This document shows, piece by piece, positions 20,977 through 21,465 of a stretch of 21,465 bases of DNA. Both the position numbers and the translations under genes were made by a program. The notes under the pieces are model-generated. The model was not told the origin of the DNA. It saw only the letters and a program-made list of their open reading frames with translations, and did not search any database. The stretch is from a virus. The stretch spans positions 1-21,465 of IMG/VR virus record IMGVR_UViG_3300044617_000409. The stretch is one strand, 5' to 3'. Every line of letters begins with the position of its first letter. The first letter of the stretch is position 1.

Positions 20977-21167
20977 CGGTTTTTATTGCCTACGCGCACA
21001 TAAAATTGCTTTGGATTTTCTAGTTTATGGATGATATTTGCTAGTTTCTGTGCGTATTTGTAGTCATAGGTGACTAATATGATTCGCTCAGTATTAGTCA
21101 CCAAATACCTGACTGGCTCTAATGGAAGAACCAGCGTTTCTATTATTTTGCGAGTGGGTTTTCCCAT
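20973..21167 (-). CDS. Hypothetical small protein (64 aa)
   Basis: A short basic protein starting at ATG 21167, overlapping the coiled-coil gene by 25 bases. Middle residues form two strands (VRYLVTNTERIILVTYDY) followed by a helix (YAQKLANIIHKLE) and a terminal strand (QFYVRVGNKNR), so a small alpha-beta fold is likely. No known motif. The overlaps fit the local gene packing. Confidence 0.55.
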   Translation of the reverse strand: MGKPTRKIIETLVLPLEPVRYLVTNTERIILVTYDYKYAQKLANIIHKLENPKQFYVRVGNKNR

Positions 21168-21465
21168 GCTTTCTTGATCTTGTCGTCTACTTTCTTTTCT
21201 AGTTCTCTCAACTTAGCATCAGTCTCGCGCTCTATGTTTCTGATTCTAGCCTGTAGATCACGCTCAGTATCACCTAATCGTTTGTCGCTATTGTTGACGA
21301 AACTTCGGGTGTCACGGTCTAACTCACGACCTCTGCGCTCTGCGGCATCAACTGCTGCCTCTACACGGTCTATGTCTGCTTTAAGATCGCTTCTCACAGC
21401 ACGAACCATATCCTGATTTTGCTGTACTAATATGACTATGCTTTCTTGAGTTTTTTCTATCTTAG
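21143..21465 (-). CDS. Coiled-coil protein, 5' end outside the window
   Basis: The reading frame ends at TAA 21143 and stays open to the window edge, so the protein probably starts beyond base 21465. An internal ATG at 21409 would give 88 residues, but the 18 codons before it (IEKTQESIVILVQQNQD) continue the same helical pattern, so I favour a longer protein. Almost the whole visible part is heptad-like, rich in Arg, Glu and Asp (AERRGRELDRDTRSF, ERDLQARIRNIERETDAKL), typical of a long coiled coil. The function is unknown; fibre or scaffold-like roles are only possibilities. Confidence 0.6.
   Translation of the reverse strand, partial: KIEKTQESIVILVQQNQDMVRAVRSDLKADIDRVEAAVDAAERRGRELDRDTRSFVNNSDKRLGDTERDLQARIRNIERETDAKLRELEKKVDDKIKKAWENPLAK

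Noticed and set aside
1-21465. tRNA genes, CRISPR arrays, insertion sequences and integration sites
   Set aside because: Almost all bases are in coding frames or short gaps; I see no cloverleaf, regular repeat array or transposase.

Overview
The window looks like the genome of a T4-like tailed phage, with A+T-rich DNA and very compact genes. Every gene I can support lies on the minus strand. Neighbours are joined by ATGA, GTGA or TAATG overlaps, or separated by a few bases. The phage assignment rests on a T4 gp43-type family B DNA polymerase, a gp45-type sliding clamp, a protein resembling T4 DsbA, and many tiny ORFs of the kind found in marine T4-like myoviruses. No capsid, tail or terminase gene, tRNA or integrase is visible. 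Host-like sigma70 promoters, a lipobox lipoprotein and nucleotide-sugar enzymes suggest a Gram-negative host. The exact host cannot be read from the sequence.

In transcription order the right end comes first (21465 to 14600). It holds a coiled-coil protein cut by the window edge, a small protein, an HExxH metallopeptidase candidate, a small acidic protein, a short TilS-like PP-loop enzyme on its own leaderless promoter, a DsbA-like protein, an FG-GAP/VCBS lipoprotein, and the DNA polymerase. Next (14600 to 11100) come the sliding clamp, a hypothetical protein, a TGT/DpdA-family transglycosylase, two small proteins, and a tunnelling-fold (T-fold) protein related to QueD. The block 11100 to 6900 has a small protein, a nucleotidyltransferase-cupin fusion, a glycosyltransferase, a histone H1-like peptide, a GMP reductase and an SGNH-like protein. 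The left block (6840 to 1) carries FolE, a cytidylyltransferase-like enzyme, an Smr domain, SufE, QueD, a membrane peptide, a purine-type phosphoribosyltransferase, three tandem paralogous small proteins, an MBD4-like DNA glycosylase, QueE, two small proteins and the start of a second glycosyltransferase.

The main theme is a 7-deazaguanine pathway: FolE, QueD and QueE would take GTP to 7-carboxy-7-deazaguanine (CDG), and a DpdA-like transglycosylase could put a 7-deazaguanine base into phage DNA. No QueC is present in the window, so the inserted base could be CDG itself, or preQ0 made by a QueC encoded elsewhere or by the host. A second T-fold protein with an intact zinc triad sits three genes downstream of dpdA, whereas the QueD-like protein has a degenerate triad. 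Accessory genes touch purine balance (GuaC, phosphoribosyltransferase), sulfur transfer (SufE), tRNA modification (TilS) and base excision (the glycosylase). The functional links between these modules are inference.
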